The notes: generated by a model from the sequence alone, not told the origin. 64,000 nucleotides of DNA from Melastoma dodecandrum (GCA_029817715.1 JARUPY010000387.1:6324001-6388000); one strand, 5' to 3'; shown: positions 1 to 14,300, counted from the first letter of the stretch. Translations and numbers: made by a program.

Positions 1-2310
1 TGCAATAGAATAAAAAAAAAAAATGACATGTTCCAGGATATATGCTTCTCTACCCCATCGTTCTAAGCTTGACAGGAGATCTATTAAGGCTATATTTTTA
101 GGATATTAGACAGTAGTTAAAAGATACAGTGTATGATTTTATAACATAGAATTTTTGTTTCTAGAGATGTAATATTCAATTAACATATTTTTCCATTTCA
201 TAACTCGGACATTTCACATTGTGTACGTGATTCTGCAATTTCATTGCCACATAATGAGCATGTTTCTAGATTTCCTGAAATACATAATGATTCTGTTTGC
301 AAAACAACTAAAAAACAGCATGTTTCTGATAACAGTGAATTGGATTCAGTATCATCTCCTCATGATAATATGTTAGATAATTATGCATCACATATTAGGA
401 AAAGCACCAGAGTTAAACGTCTGCCTTCATACTTGCAAGAATGTTACCATTCTCTGTCTCTCTCTTTGGACAGTCCTTTCTAGACTTATGTTTCAAATAC
501 ATTTTTTTTCTAATTCTTCTAATTCTCATCCTATTCAACATTATGTGTCGTATTCTTCACTTTCTCCTTCTTTCAAGTTTTTTGCTGTAAAAATCATGTC
601 GTCCTCTGATCCTTCAACTTATGCCGAGATTGTGCAATATGATCATTGGAAGGATGCTGTGAGGACTGAATTGAATGCTCTATCTGAGACTGGATACTTA
701 CTGAATTGCCTGCAGGGAAAACTCCTATAGGTTGCAAGTGGTTGTTCAAAATCAAATACAAAGCTTATGGAAGTATTAACAAGTACAAAGCTAGACTTGT
801 TGCCAAGAGTTACAACATTCCATAGTTCGTGATTTCTTGACCTTGGCAGCTATGCAATCTTGGTATCTGTGTCAAATGGATGTTAACAATCCTTTCTCAA
901 TGGAGATTTGGCTGAAAAAGTATGTATGGACATTCCAGTTGGTTTGGAATATGATCATTTGCAGCTTAAGGGGGAGAATAAGGAAAAAAGGATGCTTTGT
1001 AAGCTGCAGAAATCATTGTATGGGCTTAAACATGCATCTAGGCAATGAAATGCTAAGTTTGCAAGTGCTTTGCTTGCATTTAGTTTCACACGGTCAAAAT
1101 CTGACTATTCGCTTTTTGCCAAAGGTACTGGACAACAGTTTGTTGCCCTATTGGTGTATGTTGATGATTTTGCAATTGGAAGTGCAAACTTAACTCAGAT
1201 ACAGGAAGTGAAAGAGTATCTTTAATCATGCTTCAAGTTAAAGGATATGGGGGAGTTCCTTGGCCTAGAGATAGCTCGTTCAAAGCTGGAATTGTCTTAA
1301 GCCAAAGGAGTATGCACTGGAGTTACCGAAAGAGCACATATTATTAGGAGTTAAACCAGCAGTTGTTCCTGCTTCACCAAATCACAAAATTTCGAAAGAA
1401 GATGGAGAGCTCTTGTCAAACCCAACTCAGTATAGAAAGTTGGCGGGTAAGTTGTTGTATTTGACTCTTACTCGGCCTGATTTGACATACTCTGTACATT
1501 TGCTCACGCAATATATGGAGAAACCTACGGATGTGCACTATGAAGTTGCTCTGAATGTTTTGAAATATGTGAAGAAGGATCCTGGTAAGGGATTGTCTTT
1601 CAGTGCTAATAGGTCAGGTAAACTTGTGGCTTATAGTGATAGTGATTGGGGAGGATGTCAAGACACTATAAAGGTATTGTAAATTCTTGGGAGATTCTAT
1701 GGTGTCTTGGAAGACAAAGAAACAACAACTATTGCTAGAAGTTCTGCAGAAGCAGAATAACCGGCCCTTGGTGTTACTACATGTGAAATCACATGGCTAG
1801 TTGCTTTGTGAAGGACTGTGGATATGAAGTGCAGAAACCAATGAAGTTAATGTGTGATAATGTGTCAGCCATGCATATTACAAAAAATCTGTTTTTTCAT
1901 GGGAGGACAAAGCACTTGGAGATGAATTGTCATTTTGTGAGGGATAAGGTTCAAGATGGAGCTATTTGTTTGGAGTTTGTTTCATCTTTGGGACAACTTG
2001 TAGATTTATTTACGAAAACCTTTCCAAGTCTCGGGTTTAATTAGTTGCTGAGCAAAGTGAGCATGAAGAATATATATTCTCCTCTTGGGGGGAGTTTCAA
2101 GAAGCAACCAATATGATGCTTAAAGAAGAGAAGAAGGGGAGTGTGGCTGCCGGTATAAGCAAGGAGGAAGAAATACAACAAAGCTGAAGTTTGTAATGTC
2201 TATTAAGTCATAGGCCTAGGCTCAGCGTGTGTAATATAAATACTCAGATCCGTTTACAGTAAAAGTTGGTTACAACGGAATTAGTTTTTCCCGCAGCTAA
2301 CTTCTCCGTA
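1..2310 (+). mobile_element. Decayed Ty1/copia retrotransposon (3' part)
   Basis: The left edge holds the 3' half of a copia element whose 5' part lies outside the window. Reading across frames gives the integrase-RT linker, RT, RNase H and a G-rich purine tract near 2085-2095, followed by about 200 bases that may be 3' LTR (TATA-like TATAAATA near 2235). Frameshifts and stops are scattered throughout, so it is an old, inactive copy. I could not fix LTR ends or a target duplication because the partner LTR is not in the window. Confidence 0.85.
380..2044 (+). pseudogene. copia pol pseudogene (RT and RNase H)
   Basis: The order is standard copia pol. The linker (RKSTRVKRLPSYLQ, about 394-445) is followed by the RT start (TYAEIVQYDHWKDAV, about 617-663) and GCKWLFKIKYKAYG near 732. 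The catalytic block LVYVDDFAIGS lies at about 1148-1183. RNase H follows with TRPDLTYSVHLL near 1470 and YSDSDWGG near 1632, and ends with CDNVSAMHI and FHGRTKHLEMNCHFV around 1855-1935. The segments sit in different frames, with internal stops (for example near 1046, 1225, 1680), so no polyprotein can be made. The family assignment is firm because the YVDD and SDSDWGG blocks are copia-type. Confidence 0.88.
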
Positions 2311-3807
2311 CCCAACCTATGGTTTGTTTGATAGATTCATTTTCCTTTTCCCTTATTTTCTCATCGCATATGTCGCATTTCTCCTACTGGCTTCCGCCGA
2401 CACATTCTCTTCGTATTCTTTACACGTCCACCCAAGCATTTATCCAATTCCCTCCTCGTTTCTCCTCTCTTCTTCTCTCTCTCTTTTTAATCATTTCATC
2501 ACTGACAATGAAACGATATTGCGAAATATCAGCTCGCAAGTCCATAATTATGAACACGTGGTTTGATTATAACCACGTTGTCTGAATCTCGTGATTTACC
2601 GCCAAGTCTGATTGTTTTGTAGTGACAATAAAATTTATAATAATAATTTTACACTCACTTTTCCAAAAGGTCATCTAAGTTCTTACTACATAAGCTTTTT
2701 AAATAGTTTTTATTCGCCCCCACGTGCATTTTTTCTCTAAATTCAAATATTCGAACGTCGTCATTTTGATGAATGTTATCTTAGGACTTGATTTAAGGTT
2801 AATTTTTTAACATATTCTAGGTCTTCTTGTCTTTTTTTAAGGTTGGACTCCACTTTTCTCCCTATTTCCTACTGTCGTGTCTACTGTATATATATATTTA
2901 TATATACCCAAGTAAAAGATTGGTTCGATTACATCAAAATGTTAGAACAAAATTGCTAGGCAGTCCCTTTCATCCCGACTGTCCCTACCAAAATATTTTC
3001 ATACAAATGTGAAACCGGCCTCTTGCACTTAATGAATATTAGGGACGGGGATTAGGTCGGGCATCCTTGACGTGGTTCCTTTCCTCATGAAAATATAGCG
3101 TAGACAGACCAAGCCGTCTTCACAGACCGAAAAAATGTCGCTGTCGATTTGACCTAATATGTCACGTTCGTAATAGGTGGATAACCACATCTCGTCCGCT
3201 AAATATACATATGAATAATATCTTTAGTAGCGTGGTCCACAATTCGTACATGGTATCACAAAAACCTAATCTCCCTGTTGAAGTCTATCGTAAGTCTCAA
3301 ATTCGATGATAACAACCAAAAGAGAAAATTGTTTTGGAATACGTGTGAGAGAGATGTTATTCGTCGAACAGTTCTTTGCATAGTTATTGAACCCAATTTT
3401 CAATTTCTCACGCGGAACATGTCGGTTCTGGGTCAAATCCAAAATCCACATCGGCACGTGATTTTCAATATAAACATGTGGTGCGTCGCAGGATTTCCTA
3501 TGTTCAGAAAACATGATTACCAATTCGATAGAGAAATCTAATTCGTTAAAATGATATGGATTAATATAACCTGCTCGGTGCAAAATAAGACCTGTTTGAT
3601 ATTAATGATGTGTTGTATCGAGCAATAGAGAGGGCTGCGTAACTGCAGAACCGTCATTTTGTATCGTCGGATTGTAAGTCATGTGAGGAGTATGCAAGGA
3701 AGTCGCGAGCGTGGGACTACTTGCGCAAGTGCAAGTGACTGCTGCCGAAGTGAAAGTCGTGATTAGTGCAGCGATGCTGATTACACCAGATAATTAGGGC
3801 CATCGAT
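2311..3807. other. AT-rich intergenic stretch, no gene recognised
   Basis: No ORF here resembles a known protein. Pyrimidine-rich DNA (2320-2500) and a TATATA run (2886-2905) are visible. The segment may contain eroded transposon DNA, but I cannot assign it. Confidence 0.5.
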
Positions 3808-5876
3808 TGTTATTTGAGTAGAACACAATTGAGGAATATAATATTTAAATCGATTCAAGAAAAATTTAATTTGTCAAACCAATTGCAAAAATCTTATCAT
3901 CGACTGGCAAAATCTGATTTAATCGATCGACTCGGAGAATCTAACCCAGTCGATGAAAGATTCTCCAGAGAGAATCTAGTCGATGGAAAATCTAGTGATA
4001 GGAAAATCTTAAGATTAAGGATTTGAAACTCTAAGTCGACGGAGGATTCTTCTCGGAGAAAATCTAATTAGTGGAGGATTCCCCCAGAAAGAATCTAACC
4101 CAGTCCTCTCAGGGGAGAATTTACTTAGTCGATGGATAAAATCTTATTTAGCCAATGATCCACTAGGAGAATCTAATTGGAGAGAATCTAACCTAGTCAC
4201 AAATCAGTCGAGACAATCTGATTTTGCAGATATCTTCAAGATAAGATTTCACAGGGTCATAATGAAAACATATAGAAATTGAAGATAACTGCTGGAAGTT
4301 GAAGAATCAAGAATAATCGCTATCGGAGATTATCTATAAATAGAAGGCAAGATTAGAATATCAACACTCAGACACTTTTATCTTTATCTTAGTTTTAGGG
4401 TAGAATATCTAGGTAATCTTTAGGAAATCTCTGTAATAGTCTCTTGTAACACACGATATCATTCAAAGACCCCGAAGGGCTGCTTGGAAGTAAGTGTTCG
4501 TGTTCATGTGCCTTGTTCTAATTCTTTACATTATTATCGGTTTAAAGTCTTGTCGACCATATTTCTTTAACTAATTTTTAATCCCCATTATATCGCGACG
4601 TGTTTAGTCTCCAAACACATTTTTGGCGACCACAGTGGGAGTCGAAAACGAGTTTCGTGTGAATATGCGAAATGTCAACACGTTTTTGGTGCGATGAGTG
4701 GGACAATGACTCCTTCTACTACGAAGGGTTTGTTCGATCGCTTGATGCGGATGAGGCTTTGAAAATTGTTCTTCGAGAGTCAGATACGCGAATGCCTATA
4801 AGGAATGCCCTCCATGGTATAATGGAGCGGCTAAAAAATTTGTCGGGAATTTGAAACATTCCATTTGATGTCTTTGTGTTAGGCGGTTCATACTCTGACA
4901 CATGTTCATATGGAAAACCGACAAGTAACCACCCAGAGTAATCCAAAAGTATGTAACTCTCTGCAAGTTCTTATTGAAACTAGACAAATAGTCGTGAAGG
5001 ATCAACCAATGTGTAATGCTTCGAAGATTGAGTCGATCGAAAGTAATCCAAAATTATATGACATTTTAAAAATCATGTTGAATGTACTAGTCATGCCATT
5101 CATAAGGGTATAAACATATGATCACAATAACATTCGACAAATGTTTATTTAGGGCGATCAACTAATGCGGGACGCTTCAAAAATTCATTTGACTAAAACC
5201 GTTATGATATTCAAAAAAATTGATTATTAATTGGCGTACAACAATCTGATTCAGCAACTAGGGACAAAACTTTCTTTAAATTATTGTTGTAATAAAAGAC
5301 AATCGATTATTTTTTTTATAGGATGAGAAAATCTTTCATAAGACCAATTAATTCAGAGAAAAACCCTTCATTAATTGTCGTGAGGGCGACAAATTTTTAT
5401 ACCAGATAATTTTTGGGCACCAGTCGATCCAGACAAATTAATCGACTGAGACAATAGATTACAATGAAAACGTGCAGAAAGTGAAGATAATTGCCAAATG
5501 TAAGTTGAAGAATCAAGAATAACCGCTATTAATGATTATCTATAAATAGAAGGCAAGACCAGAAGATCAACACACAACATCAACAACACACAGTCAGACG
5601 CTTTTGTCTTTATCTTAGTTTTAGGGTAGAATATCTATGCAATCTTAGGAAATCTCTGTAATAGTCTCTTGTAACACACGACAATCATTCAAAGACCCCG
5701 AATGGCTGCGTGGTTGTCTCCCTGTACTCTGTTTTCCAGAAATAGAAGTAAGTGTTCGTGTTCATGTGCTTTTGTTCGTGTTTTTTACATTACTGTCTGT
5801 TTAAAGTCTTGGCGACCACATTTTTTTAACTCTGTGTTAGTTCCAGTTATATCGCGACGTGTTTCGTCTGTAAACA
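3808..5876 (+). mobile_element. Internally deleted gypsy element C (two LTR-like ends, PBS)
   Basis: Two related blocks (about 4240-4617 and 5450-5876) share the same order: TATA box (TCTATAAATAGAAGG), TCTTTATCTTAGTTTTAGGGTAG, CTCTTGTAACACACGA, TATCGCGACGTGTTT and the ending AAACA. The first is followed by a primer-binding site identical over 18 bases to that of element B. The U3 part of the first copy contains degenerate repeats of GAGAATCTAACCCAGTCGATG (3900-4230). Only about 0.6-0.8 kb of internal DNA remains, with a 60-codon ORF at 4672-4854 where gag would start. The 5' boundary at 3808 (TGTTATTTG) is a guess. This is a relative of B that lost its coding region. Confidence 0.65.
4624..4641 (+). 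other. Primer-binding site of element C
   Basis: TGGCGACCACAGTGGGAG lies six bases after the LTR end (CCAAACA), the same spacing and the same 18 bases as in element B at 45323. A TGG start complementary to a tRNA CCA end is expected for a plant LTR retrotransposon. tRNA-Arg is a plausible primer but this was not checked. Confidence 0.75.
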
Positions 5877-6642
5877 GATGCTACATGGTGAGGAGCCGAA
5901 AGCCGCCAAGCGGCTAGTGATTGAGCAGGTGGAAGCGATAGCCTAGGAAAGTCGCCCTTAATGCAGAGGTGTTGCACAATGAGCCACAATGATAAGTAGT
6001 GCAGCGATTACTAGTCACGGTATAAAGCCGTACGGGTACCATTAGTCAATGTGAGTAATCGTGATTAATCACACTTTAGTATAAGTGTATATTTGTATAT
6101 ATTCTTAGTACTTGATTTTATTGTTATCTAGTAGATATACCTTAGTTGGGGTTTAGTAGTTATTCTGTGTCAGACTATGATAAATCTTGTATGCCGCTTC
6201 TTGACCTTTATTTGAAACAAATCACACGCAAAAAGGAAACTGAAAAAATAATTGTGTTTATACACTATGTTCAGATTTTATGATAACTTGGTACTCTTAT
6301 TAAGTGATTCGACGTTTTGACAAAAGTGTACGTATGTACTCTAAGTACATTCTTATAGCATGTAATTCAACCTTAGCGTATTCTTATAGCAATAATGGTT
6401 ATTAGAGTGATTTTAATAATTAAAGTCAAAATTTTTATTAGATCAGATAATGTATTCAAGGTAACAAATGTTGGACAAAATACAATTCTCTACTATTGTT
6501 TGATTAGAAAAACTTTGACAGATGACGTAGCCTTATAGAATTATGGATTACATCTCGAGAACTAAAGTGTTGTGGGATATTTAAAGACAGTCTTATCAGG
6601 CATAGATGACATGATGTAAAATTTGATTCCGTTAGCGCATAT
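5877..6642. other. Intergenic, no gene recognised
   Basis: Only short ORFs occur. The start (5885-6060) has a GC-richer patch weakly resembling the DNA just left of element C (3680-3800; both contain AGTGCAGCGAT). That may reflect an older repeat into which C inserted. Confidence 0.4.
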
Positions 6643-6890
6643 ATGATCTCAGATAAAGAGATTTACATCATTATATTAAATGCACCCGCGGTAACCTTTA
6701 TGCATTGTGTACTAACTCCTGCAGAGTATAATTACATTTCTACGTGTACTTCAATAAAGGAGAATTTGGGCAGACTAATCTTGACCAATGGAGGGATGAA
6801 TCAAGTCACATTAACAAGAGCGAGTCTATTGATTCAACGGTATGAAGCCTTTTAAATGAGACATAAGTATCTAGAAAATATATGATAAAA
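6643..6890 (+). pseudogene. copia gag relic (UBN2-like)
   Basis: The ORF contains EYNYISTCTSIKENLG followed by about 25 residues and LLIQRYEAF, then a stop. This is the spacing of the copia gag block normally reading 'ISTCTSAKEIWD ... L..QYE.FKM'. The match is partial and the surrounding frames are broken. Up to 9.1 kb nothing else is convincing. A lysine-rich ORF at 8261-8602 (KGKSKGKGK, EPKKPKGN) and a possible DSGAS protease echo near 8680 hint that more copia DNA continues rightwards. Confidence 0.5.
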
Positions 6891-9800
6891 TCAATATCAT
6901 CATATCAACCTACTCTTTTGGGCAAGATATACACTAGCCTGGAACTAATGAGCAAGATTGTTTGACCCTTGCCAAAAGCATAGAATTTCAAGAGGGCCAT
7001 AATTAGAGAAATTAAGGATTTGATAGCACTTCTGTTCGTTCCTTTGATTTGACTCGTTGTTATCTTATGAAGAGCATCGATCATCAAGTGAAGATCAAAT
7101 ATGTAGCCTTCCAACAATTGGAAGCTTAGATGATATACAAGATGAGTATGAAGATATGATCTCTCTCTTTGCCAAAATACTTGTTCTTTCAAAGTATATG
7201 CTCTTCTCCGTTTTCTCCCAAAACACACGTCAAGTCTTCACTTTCGTCGCCCTTTTTCCTGTGATTGAGGAAGCCGGGGCGATGAAGTCATGAAAAGCTA
7301 AGGTTAAGGACTAGGTGAAGTTTGCAATGTTTGTCAACCTTTTTGCTTGTAAAGTGCATGAGACCGAATCCAACATCAAACACGAGTCTTTGAGCCGGTG
7401 AACTTTAAAACTGATCATGAGCCCTCCCATTATATGAGGAGGTTCCGAAGAAAGAAAGCATTGGTGCATCCTCAGGATCCACTCCGACACCTGAGTAGAG
7501 AATCTGTTGATATGGTTTTGATTAAAACCTATAGAAGCTAACTTCCATCGAGTGAATGTGGGTACTAGCGTATAATTTGATGCGAAATTATTTTTGCACT
7601 TGCTATATTAATATTTCGAGTTTGAAATATTATAATTAAATAATTATCATAGATCATATCATAAGATATGTCTATGTTCAATGAATCAAAATTATTTGTA
7701 GCCATACAAACATGATTAAAACTAGTCAAAGGATTACATACGTTCATACGGATAAAATCAATGAATTACTTGATTTTAATCTCATGGTTTACTTATAAAA
7801 AGAAAACCTACCCTAAATAAATTATAATCTAAGGGTAAGAAAACCTACCCTAATACACTGGATCTATCATTTATTGTGTTATTTATTTCTATGCTACTAA
7901 CCTTATTGTGTATTTGTGTGACCAGACATGTACATCCACACAAACGGTGAATTTGTCTGTTATCACAGCGACATAGTTCTGTTATCAGGACTCACTGTTT
8001 TAGAAGCATTCTTGAGTACGATTTCGTACGATACAGACGTTCGCTTCCGCAAATCGGGAAAAATGTTTTAGTTGTCCAAAAAGTTCAATCCGAACGAAAG
8101 ACACTAATTCACCCCCCTCGGCTATTGTCACCAACAGAATCGATAATAGCTTGTTGTGGTGTAAAACCCTCGTCATCTTCATCCATCTCCATTTCCACCT
8201 GTAGTGATAGAGCTAGAACCATCACTAACCTTCACGGATGATAGAGTGGTTAATTAACCTTTGCATGCCAAAGGCAAGAGCAAAGGTAAGGGGAAAATTT
8301 TTGTTGAACAACCTAAGGAGCCGAAGAAACCGAAAGGTAACCAAATGTTCTTCACTCATGAGATATGTGAATATGTCTCTAAGGAAGAAATTTATCTTGT
8401 GTTCAGTGATAATAAGTTTACTACAAGGAAACTCGAAGAAAAGAGGATAGCACCTTGTAGATTTTGTAGGTACTCCTTCCATGAGCAAGGTCTGGCCAAC
8501 CTTGAAAAGCTACTTCAAGAGATGCCATTTGTGAACTATAATGAGCATAAAAGTCATGTCTCAATCTTTTCAAAGTGTCAATGGAGTCTTGAAGTTCATT
8601 AAGGGGGTCATATATGAGAATATTTATTTGTTCTTCATATGTCATATGGCATCTCTTCAGTTCAATCTATAACATGGAATTTGGGATAGTGGAGCTTCCA
8701 TGAACTCAAACTAGCACAAGATCGGCCCATCTACCCAATATGTGAAATAGGATACTTAGCGAACATCAATTTACCACTAGATACTCATCTACTTCACAAG
8801 TCATTTGTTTTCTATTTCTTTCTCAAGTCATGCACAATCATAACATCATCAACATGGATGATAGAATGATGATCTATGTGAAGGAAGAGATTTTGTGAAT
8901 TAGGGTAACATTGTGTTCGACCACTTGGAGTAGTGTACAAACCTACCGGAGAGATCAATCCCTTATCCCCACATCATCATGATGTTATTGTAGTTGCCTA
9001 TCTATGACACTACACCTAAGAACAATAAGAATAGCGTCAACATGAAAGCATTTGATGATAATACTCTTGAGTATATAGGATATGTATTTCAAACAAGGTG
9101 ATGGTGTCGATGAGTAACCCTTTCGTCATTATTATGCTTTTAATTGTCATTTAAAATGTTTGTACTTTTATAACCCCTTTGTACTTAATAATGTGAAATC
9201 GTGAGAAGTTTCAAAGAATTTTTTTGACCAGAAATTTCTCGAGAGTTGAAGATAACTTTTTTAGGATACAATATGAAATTTGCAAAAATTTGGGTTTCAT
9301 GAAAGCTTTACCAAACGATATTGCTTCAGGGCATTTTAGAGGATATTTCCTTAAGGAATTCATTCTCTTGAAAATTATACTGATGCACCAAATAGTGATT
9401 TCTAGCATTAGTTACGTATGCATAGTAAAATCAGTTCCGCTTCACTTTCTTCACGAAAAAAAGTCAACTGAACAAAATTTATTTAAAACACTTGATTGTT
9501 CAAATAAATCTAAAAATTGAATTATTATCAAAAGCTCGAAATACAAGGTTCAAACCTTTTCAAGTTCACTTAATTTTCTTATCGAAGTTCATCTTCAAAC
9601 TTATTTTCAATTCAAGTCTTAAAAATTTAGACCAAAATTAACACAAGTAGATTCATGGAAGTTTACAAATTCTCATTGATTGTGTTATACATAGAAGATC
9701 ATTGTAAGTTCTTTAAATTATTGTTTGAATTCTCAAATTATATGAAATATATAATTAAAAAGTGGGATATTGTTGATATAACATATGATTGCAAAACATA

Positions 9801-10109
9801 TTCCGTGTCATTAATGTGTTATATCGAGTACACATAGATTAAATTTTGTGATCAGGCTTGGTAGTAATAAAGTTACGTGAAATACTTCATTTGTGTATAG
9901 GTCATGATAAGGGATGCCGAAGTTTACAAACAATCACTTTCATATAATAACTTGTGATCATACACAAGCATTTGTATTATATGCTATAATTCTTTTCGTA
10001 GAGTACGAAAACTTCAAAATGATTATATGAAAATATAGTCAAGAGATCATATTTTAGACTTAACTAATGCTAGTTGGTAGGCATTTTATTCGGTTTAATT
10101 TTTATTTTA
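6891..10109. other. Gene-poor stretch, probably eroded copia DNA
   Basis: No intact gene is seen. Short ORFs at 8261-8602 (+) and 9224-9520 (+) match nothing I recognise. The DNA is AT-rich with no obvious tandem repeats. It lies between two copia gag relics of opposite orientation. Confidence 0.4.
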
Positions 10110-11345
10110 ATTATTTTTCCAATATCTTTTTCATCCTCTTATCTTTGTGTTTTTCTATGCATTTTGATAGGTAAAATAGGAGAAAGAACGCATAACGGGG
10201 AATGATGAGAGTCAAGGGATGAAGGCCAAGAGGTATAATAATTGAAGAACCACCATCCTGTAAAGTCAAGTGAATAAGGAGATGTCTCATGTCATGTGCT
10301 TCGAGCAACCACTGTCCAAATACCATTCATGAACCTTGGCAATGGTCTTGAGCATCCTTTCTCAGTGTCAGTATCAGTTTGAGCCATATAGCATTGATTT
10401 GTTGTTTCGTCATCCTGATCTGATTCCTCATCACTGTCACTCCAAGACGCCAACATGACGTTTTTCTTATATTTTAAAGATTTTCCTTTCTATTTTAAGA
10501 GAGGGCAATCTGGCCTCATATGACCAGGTTTATTCCTTTCAAAACACATCCCACCTTTACCTTGGTGCGGTTTTGGATTTTTCTTTTTAGCACCTCGCTT
10601 TCCCTTGAATCGGTTTTTTCGAAGATACTTTTTGAACTTCCTTAACATCAAGGAGATTTCATTATTTGAATATGATGAAGACTCATTCTCAGATTAATCA
10701 AAAGTATCAACACTTCTTTTAAATGCAATAGCATTAGATTTCTTTTCTTCAGCAAACTTGTTCTCATTCTCATAAGCGACAAGAGAACCAATTAGCTATT
10801 GAATACTTAAGCTCGTCAAGTCCTTTGCTTCTTCAATTGTTTTCTTGGCTTCAAAAGATTTAGGCAAAGAGCGAAGCATTTTTCTGACCAGCTTAGAATT
10901 AGAAATGGTTTTGCTAAGAGATTCCATGGCATTAGTAATTTCGGTGAGTGTATCAAACATTTGATTTATCGACTCATCATTTTTCATTTTGAATGCCTCG
11001 TATTGAGTTATTAATGCATTCACTTTGGATTCTTTGAGTTGTTCTATTCCATTATAGATCAAAGCAAGTATAGCCCATATTTCTTTCGTAGTCTTACAAA
11101 TAGAGACGCGATTAAAGTCATTTCCAGCAAGAGCACGCACTAAGTAATGCGTTGCTTTAATATTGAGAGAGATGATTCTCTTTCTTTCAAGTTCATGCCA
11201 AGAGTCGCTGGGATTAGGTTGAGGAATCGTAATGTCTCCTTCAATTATAATCTGCCATCAATCGGCTTCTTTCGTCCAATAAACAACTTCATTCTCATTT
11301 TGCAATATGAGAAGTGTTATCCTGCAAAGAGTGGGGACGTTCAGT
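10110..11345 (-). pseudogene. copia gag-protease pseudogene
   Basis: Read on the minus strand from about 11340. WQIIIEGDITIPQPNP and LERKRIISLNIKATHYLVRAL lead into RVSICKTTKEIWAIL, the conserved copia gag block, in a 114-residue open stretch (11140-10796) ending KTIEEAKDLTSL. Further on comes a zinc knuckle (CFERNKPGHMRPDC, about 10490-10540) in which the second Cys is replaced, then an acidic stretch (ASWSDSDEESDQDDE). The protease active site follows as LDSGCSKHMT (about 10290-10320), then a stop. RT and integrase are absent, so the element is truncated. Confidence 0.82.
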
Positions 11346-14300
11346 CGAATGATCATTAGTTAAGAGCATCGACATTTTGCTCAGTTGTGAGTTCTTATAA
11401 CTCAACAGCACCTTACCGTGCTTAATGTGAAATATTCAGCAACACGCGACTCTGACCCTTAGGTACAACAACAGATTTCTGTACTAGCAATTACACGGAA
11501 AGCTTTCCAAGAAACTTGTTCTTCTACCAATTGTTGGATCGTTTATGTACACTAAGAGGGAGGTGAATTAGTGTTTATCATTTTTTTCACCATTTATAAG
11601 CATATACGGAAGCGTACTGTGTCACAGCAAAGAGTTACTTAGAGGTGAGGTCGGCTGGCTGTAAGGGTTATGATTTTGATTGCTAGATACTCGTATAGAT
11701 TTCCACTTTTCACCGAAGAGGTGATTCCACTATATAAATATAATGGGTACAAATGAACCTTTTGCACTAGGCTTTCGGTATCTCAACAAGTGAGATTAAA
11801 ATCCTTTACAGGAAGAGATCACTCCTGGGCAACGATTAGCTCCTCACACAGTGGACGTCGTCTCGTTTCTAACAGAATGATGCTCACACTCAGCAGTTGA
11901 TTGCTCAAAGGATTTTCACACAGTACGTTGTTGCATAGGCGTAAGCCTATCTATCAAAGCTCAAAGACAACGTTGTGTTAGAGTATAACTCCTCACAAAA
12001 TAATTCTTTATAGTGACAGAAAGACTTCTCAAAGAGCAGCTCGTTTCGGGTTCATAGTAGAGGAATGCTTCATTACTTAATAGCTCAGTAGAGGATTTCC
12101 ACACAGCTTTTGTCTATTCTTAAGATGAGCCTGTAAGCACTCAAGAGACAACCACAAAGAGACAGAGAACAAAAGAGATAAAAAAAGGTTTGGTTCCTCA
12201 TACAGGGGAACCCGACTTCTCACAGAGCGAAGTTGGGGTATCCGTCCTACACACAGTTCGGACGTGCACATTTACCACAGCCGTGACTCACTACACTGCA
12301 CACCAAGTGCCTACGATGGAATTTTCAGCTCCGGCAGCTCCCACGAAACCTACTCTACTGTCCCTCTGTATCAGGAGGTCGAGACTTCTGCACAACACCC
12401 CTATTCATAAGAGGACCTCTTTCCACTCCGGCTGTGTTTCCAGCTCCTGCTCTACTCTGCAAGCCGATTTGTTTCACGATTACCAAATTTAATAGGGAAT
12501 GAATCAAATGATTTGTTTCCCGATTACCGGATTGCAGCACGCTATAATCAGGCTCAGGAGACAGTTGCTTAACGGTCACTATGACCAAGAGGAAAAGTAA
12601 TCTTTGACAACTTTCCAGATTCGTAAGTTTTATTCCAATCATCGTCAGAATAATATATGACAATTGTTTCAATCATTAGCAAAGATTAATCAGGAATAAT
12701 GTTATTCCTTAACAATCGTATGGATAAGATAAGCTATAATATGTTACTATAATTAGAGATTTTATTTATCTCCAATCATAGTTATTTGATCCCCACAAGA
12801 AATTACCTGATTAAGATAATTTAATTTATCATAAATATAATAAAATCACTGTAATTAACTGAAATAATAATTTTTCTTATGTTTGAGTAATTGTAGCGCA
12901 ATAATACAGTATAGCTTTACTGTAGTGAAACAACACACTTCTCAAGCAGTATAACAATGCATTTCTTACGCACACGTCGTCATTAAAATTAATTTCAACA
13001 GACTCCACTTGAAAAAGAAAAGCTTTAGAGAGAAAAAAGCATATGCTGATGTTTATTCTATTCCTTTCCCTTTACCCCTCCCTTGAATGCTGGCTTTAGC
13101 TCAAGAGAAAAGCCAAAGATCGGATGCTTTCTTCCTTTCTTAAAAGCCAATTGATCTTTCCTTAACCATTTAAACCTTTAGTTTTTGTTGTAAAGTCTGT
13201 TGAACTATTAAATTAATGTATAATTCATATATACTATTATATTTAAATATCTTAACGACTAAAATTATGTTATATAAACATGAGGTTCCAACGCGAATAC
13301 TGGCCCTCATTATTTGCATATATTATTAACTAAAAGTTAAATTATAGTTAGCTTTTCATCTCGAACTTTAAAGATATTACTCAATGTGGCGGCTACATTC
13401 TATTAGGAACACATATTATTAGGCGCATGATACGTTCATATTTTATTAATCCATGTCACGTTTATCAACTTTTTTGCTTGTTGGACATGTTAAACATGAC
13501 ACGAGGTCGATGAACGATCGTTAATAATCATGTTATTCGATGCAATAAGGGTTCGGGAGGGGGGGGGGGGGGCGAGGACATCTTGTCCTAAAGTTAGAAA
13601 AGAGAGAAAGGTGAAGTAGGGGCGTCGGATGAGGTAGTAGTAGTAGTAGTTGTTGGGTGGTGCATGTGATATTATGATTCAGCATCAAGAAAGAAGATAA
13701 CATTAAATATTCCATCCATTAATTTTTTTCTTAAAAAAAGTTGGGACAGGAAATCTTTGCGAGGACAACAAAGGCATTAAAAAATAGTAAAGATTTGGGA
13801 CTTTTTAATGGTAAATTTTGTTATGTGTTTTCGTAAGTTTTTTTATTTTAATAGCGTAAAGCCTCTTGATACCTTATTATTTACAATTGGTCAGGTTATT
13901 CCTTAAGAATACTCGAAATTATTGAAGAAATCACGGAAGGATCGATTCTGGTGACACAAGAGTCGGGCGAAAGAGAAAGAGATAAAGTTGTTCGTTGGCT
14001 TATAGAATGAATGACACATGACATCCACTAAGCCACGTGATCAAGTTAGTCGAGGGATAAGCCTCTACCTTAAAACAATAATTTCGAATTCGATAGTTCC
14101 ACATGCTTATTTGAAGTTCAATACTGGTATTGTCGAGATCAACTTATGATAAATTTTATTTATCTTTGCAAGAAAAATTTTCGTTCATATTATGTCAAGT
14201 CTGCTTTATGTCATTATTTACGGAACACAATAGGCATATCCTGCTCATTCATCGTCCCAATTCATGACGCACATTTGCATACCCAATTCAATTTGGCCCA

